Shown here: positions 61,679-64,000 of the stretch, piece by piece
How the letters are laid out: every line of letters begins with the position of its first letter
How positions within the stretch are numbered: the stretch's first letter is position 1
Assembly: GCF_001715195.1 (NCBI RefSeq)
Contig: NZ_MDWE01000042.1
Location: 1-64,000 of the forward strand
Reading direction: 5' to 3'
Length of the DNA: 64,000 nucleotides
From: Rhodohalobacter halophilus
GTDB taxonomy: Bacteria; Bacteroidota; Rhodothermia; Balneolales; Balneolaceae
Position numbers and translations under genes: made by a program
Notes under the pieces: model-generated
Told to the model about the DNA's origin: nothing
The model's database searches: none
The model's input: the letters and a program-made list of their open reading frames with translations, nothing else

Positions 61679-62872
61679 TTGTACTATACAACACCAAATA
61701 GCAAAGTAGGATCCATCTTCAACACCACGCAGGAAGAGCTCGAAACTCCCGTTCAGGGAAGTGACCGGGTGATCCTAGTCTGTGTATTTATGTTGATGAC
61801 TGTGGGCGCTATCGCCGTCTACTCCTCAATTGCCTATTTTGCGCAATCGCACGGTACCTCTGCGGCTACGCTGGTTTCGAGCCATATTGTTAAATTGGGG
61901 ATTGCATTTATCGCCATGATTGTGGCTTCAAAGCTTAATTATCGAGTATTAGCACGATTTAGCCGCATTGCGGTCGTCTTCAGCTGGATTCTCTTAATCG
62001 CTGTTATGGTCTATGGCGATATGGTATTTGGCGCCCGCCGTTCGCTCTCAATTGCAGGATTTTCGTTCCAGCCTTCATCGTTTGCAGCAATGGCCCTCAT
62101 TCTTCACGTAGCCGTTCTGCTCCACGAAAAACAGGAGTATATCAAAGATTTTAAACGGGCTTTTGTACCCATTTTGATCTGGGTAACCATCACCTGTTTC
62201 CTTATTGCACTCGAAGACTTTAGCAGTGCGGCACTTCTGATGGGAATTTCTATCTGCATGATGTTTGTAGGACGAATTAGTGCGGTACAGCTTTTCGGCT
62301 TAATTCTGATTGGAATTATTGGCGGTAGCACACTTGTCATGAGTTCACCGGAAAGAACAAGCCGTGTGACAAACTACATCACACAAGTAAAAGACATTAA
62401 TAGCGAAAACCTTGAATCGAGCAGCGGGTACCAGGCACAGCAAGCCCATATTGCCATTGCCCGGGGCGGACTCATAGGTGTTGGTATTGGAAAAAGTACG
62501 CAGCGGGATTTTCTACCTGCACCCTACAACGATTTTATTTTTGCCATCATTGCTGAAGAGTACGGTATGATTGGCTCTGCGGCAGTTATGCTCATTTTTA
62601 TTGTCATTCTATGGCGGGGAGTAGGAGTGATTGCACGCTTCGCTCCCGATTCGCTGGGCACCCTTCTTGCACTCGGTGCTACCTTAATGATTACGCTTTA
62701 CGGATTTGTGAATGCAGCCGTGGCCACGGGATTGTTTCCGGTTACCGGACTGCCGATGCCGTTCATCAGCTATGGAGGTACCAGCATGCTATTTGCAGGC
62801 GTGATGGTTGGAATTTTACTCAATATTTCAAAGCACAACCTGAAAACGCAGAACAGATTTTATAACGGATAA
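61679..62872 (+). CDS. ftsW: Peptidoglycan glycosyltransferase FtsW
   Basis: 397 residues, start TTG at 61679, about ten membrane spans of the SEDS family. FGARRSLSIAGFSFQPSSFAAMALILHVAVLL, GYQAQQAHIAIARGGLIGVGIGKSTQRDFLPAPYNDFIFAIIAEEYG and TGLPMPFISYGGTSMLF are characteristic (YQ...IA.G...G.G.G; PFISYGG). With ftsI it makes and cross-links septal glycan. murG begins on the last base of its stop. Confidence 0.95.
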   Translation: MYYTTPNSKVGSIFNTTQEELETPVQGSDRVILVCVFMLMTVGAIAVYSSIAYFAQSHGTSAATLVSSHIVKLGIAFIAMIVASKLNYRVLARFSRIAVVFSWILLIAVMVYGDMVFGARRSLSIAGFSFQPSSFAAMALILHVAVLLHEKQEYIKDFKRAFVPILIWVTITCFLIALEDFSSAALLMGISICMMFVGRISAVQLFGLILIGIIGGSTLVMSSPERTSRVTNYITQVKDINSENLESSSGYQAQQAHIAIARGGLIGVGIGKSTQRDFLPAPYNDFIFAIIAEEYGMIGSAAVMLIFIVILWRGVGVIARFAPDSLGTLLALGATLMITLYGFVNAAVATGLFPVTGLPMPFISYGGTSMLFAGVMVGILLNISKHNLKTQNRFYNG

Positions 62873-64000
62873 TGACCACGGTTCAAAAGAACATATCATC
62901 CACAGACACCCGTTCAGTTGCGGCAGAACCCATCAGGGTTCTGCTTGCAGCCGGCGGTACCGGTGGACACGTCTACCCGGCCATTGCCATTGCCGATGCC
63001 GTGCGTATGATTCAGCAGCAGGCAGACATTCTGTTTGTAGGCACACGAGACCGTATGGAGTGGCAAGCTGTTCCAAAGTCGGGTTATGATATTAAAAGCG
63101 TGTGGATCAGCGGATTTCACCGGAGGCTGACCCCTCAAAATCTACTGTTCCCTTTTAAACTCTTGACCAGCATTATCCAAAGTTACTCCATCATCCGATC
63201 ATTCAAACCGGATATAATGGTTGCATGCGGAGGGTTTGCTGCAGGCCCGGTTGGCTGGGTTGCCGCAAAACTTGGAGTACCGATAGTTTTACAGGAACAG
63301 AATAGCTATCCCGGTGTTACAAACAGACTTTTGGCAAAACATGCCGTTACAATATTCACCGCATTTGAAGGTGCGAAACAGTACCTCCCCGCTGATAAAA
63401 TCAAATTAAGCGGAAATCCGGTACGCGGTGAACTTACAACCTCAGACCGTCAAGATGCATTAACGTCGTTTGATTTTGATGAATCAGCCCCGGTGCTGTT
63501 GATTTTAGGAGGAAGCGGCGGAGCACTGGCTCTCAACAACATCATGAAGGAGAAACTGGATGAGCTTCATGATGGAGCCGGCTTGCAGATTATCTGGCAG
63601 TGTGGCAAACGCTACTTCTCCGATCTTAAAAAAGAGATTGATTCCGACGACTATCCCAACCTGCGGCTTATGGAGTACATTGATGATATGCCGGCCGCAT
63701 ACGGTGCTGCCGATCTGGTTGTAACCAGAGCCGGAGCCGGAACCTGCAGCGAATTAATGATACTGGGTCAGCCGGCAATTCTGGTGCCCTCCCCTAACGT
63801 TGCGGGAGATCATCAAGCTAAAAATGCCGCGTCCATGGTTGAAGCCGGTGCAGCTGTTCTACTACCGGAAATAGAGCTTGAAAAAAGGTTTACAACTGAG
63901 GTTACCGCTCTGATTAATGATAGCGGACAGTTGAAAAAGATGAGTGATGCCATGATCTCTCTGGCTAAACCACATGCAGCAAATACCATCGCAGAAGAAA
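62872..64000 (+). CDS. murG: UDP-GlcNAc:lipid I N-acetylglucosaminyltransferase (3' end beyond window)
   Basis: At least 376 residues, incomplete at the window edge though near full length. The ATG at 62872 overlaps the ftsW stop (TAATG). A 20-residue extension precedes the usual start: RVLLAAGGTGGHVYPAIAIADAV is the first glycine-rich loop, CGGFAAGPVGWVAAKLGVPIVLQEQNSYPGVTNRLLAKHA the middle block, and LILGGSGGALALNNIM and TRAGAGTCSELMILGQPAILVPSPNVAGDHQAKNAASM the donor site. GT28 family. It adds GlcNAc to lipid I at the inner face of the membrane. Confidence 0.96.
   Translation, partial: MTTVQKNISSTDTRSVAAEPIRVLLAAGGTGGHVYPAIAIADAVRMIQQQADILFVGTRDRMEWQAVPKSGYDIKSVWISGFHRRLTPQNLLFPFKLLTSIIQSYSIIRSFKPDIMVACGGFAAGPVGWVAAKLGVPIVLQEQNSYPGVTNRLLAKHAVTIFTAFEGAKQYLPADKIKLSGNPVRGELTTSDRQDALTSFDFDESAPVLLILGGSGGALALNNIMKEKLDELHDGAGLQIIWQCGKRYFSDLKKEIDSDDYPNLRLMEYIDDMPAAYGAADLVVTRAGAGTCSELMILGQPAILVPSPNVAGDHQAKNAASMVEAGAAVLLPEIELEKRFTTEVTALINDSGQLKKMSDAMISLAKPHAANTIAEE

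Overview
The window looks like chromosome of a free-living, Gram-negative bacterium of the Balneolota/Bacteroidota lineage. Supporting signs are a type IX secretion C-terminal sorting signal on an amidase, a Bacteroidota-style TonB-dependent receptor, several genes with TAnnTTTG boxes upstream, DUF4290 and 6-bladed beta-propeller lipoproteins, and frequent TTG/GTG starts with weak Shine-Dalgarno sites. Assignment to Balneolota rather than another Bacteroidota-like group is inference from gene content. No tRNA, rRNA, CRISPR array, prophage or insertion sequence with a transposase was seen.

Layout. 1-1381: the end of a surface-polysaccharide locus with two genes, each broken by a one-base homopolymer shift. 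1.4-24.5 kb: a mosaic of housekeeping and envelope genes in short units on both strands (lipocalin-like protein, amidohydrolase, serine/threonine dehydratase, TonB receptor, FKBP isomerase, rRNA methyltransferase, acyltransferase, malic enzyme, flavoprotein, sorted amidase, M28 peptidase). 24.6-24.9 kb: two REP-like elements facing each other. 25-33.9 kb: glycosyltransferase, D-2-hydroxyacid dehydrogenase, RNase D, DUF389 protein, mtnA and a cystathionine beta-synthase-like enzyme. 34-38.8 kb: the menaquinone operon menF-menD-menH-menB. 38.9-45.3 kb: mutL, an NlpC/P60 lipoprotein, pdxJ, era and a CocE-type hydrolase.

45.4-51.8 kb is a methionine region. A 28-codon leader peptide with the run CTMCMCM precedes mutually exclusive antiterminator and terminator hairpins. 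A SAM-I riboswitch with its own terminator follows, and then the genes CoA-binding protein, metY, sfnG-like monooxygenase, osmC-like, metX and homoserine dehydrogenase. Together they route homoserine to homocysteine and could release sulfur from organosulfur compounds. The tandem leader is the most striking regulatory structure in the window. The stretch from about 44.6 to 50.1 kb is also richer in G+C than its flanks.

51.8-53.2 kb: two secreted paralogues of unknown function that carry tandem hexapeptides of the form [IF]PGDxF. 53.4-64 kb: the division and cell wall (dcw) cluster mraZ-rsmH-ftsL-ftsI-murE-mraY-murD-ftsW-murG, tightly coupled, with a probable MraZ operator of three GTGGG boxes at 10-base spacing. 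murF is not in its usual place between murE and mraY, and murG runs off the window.
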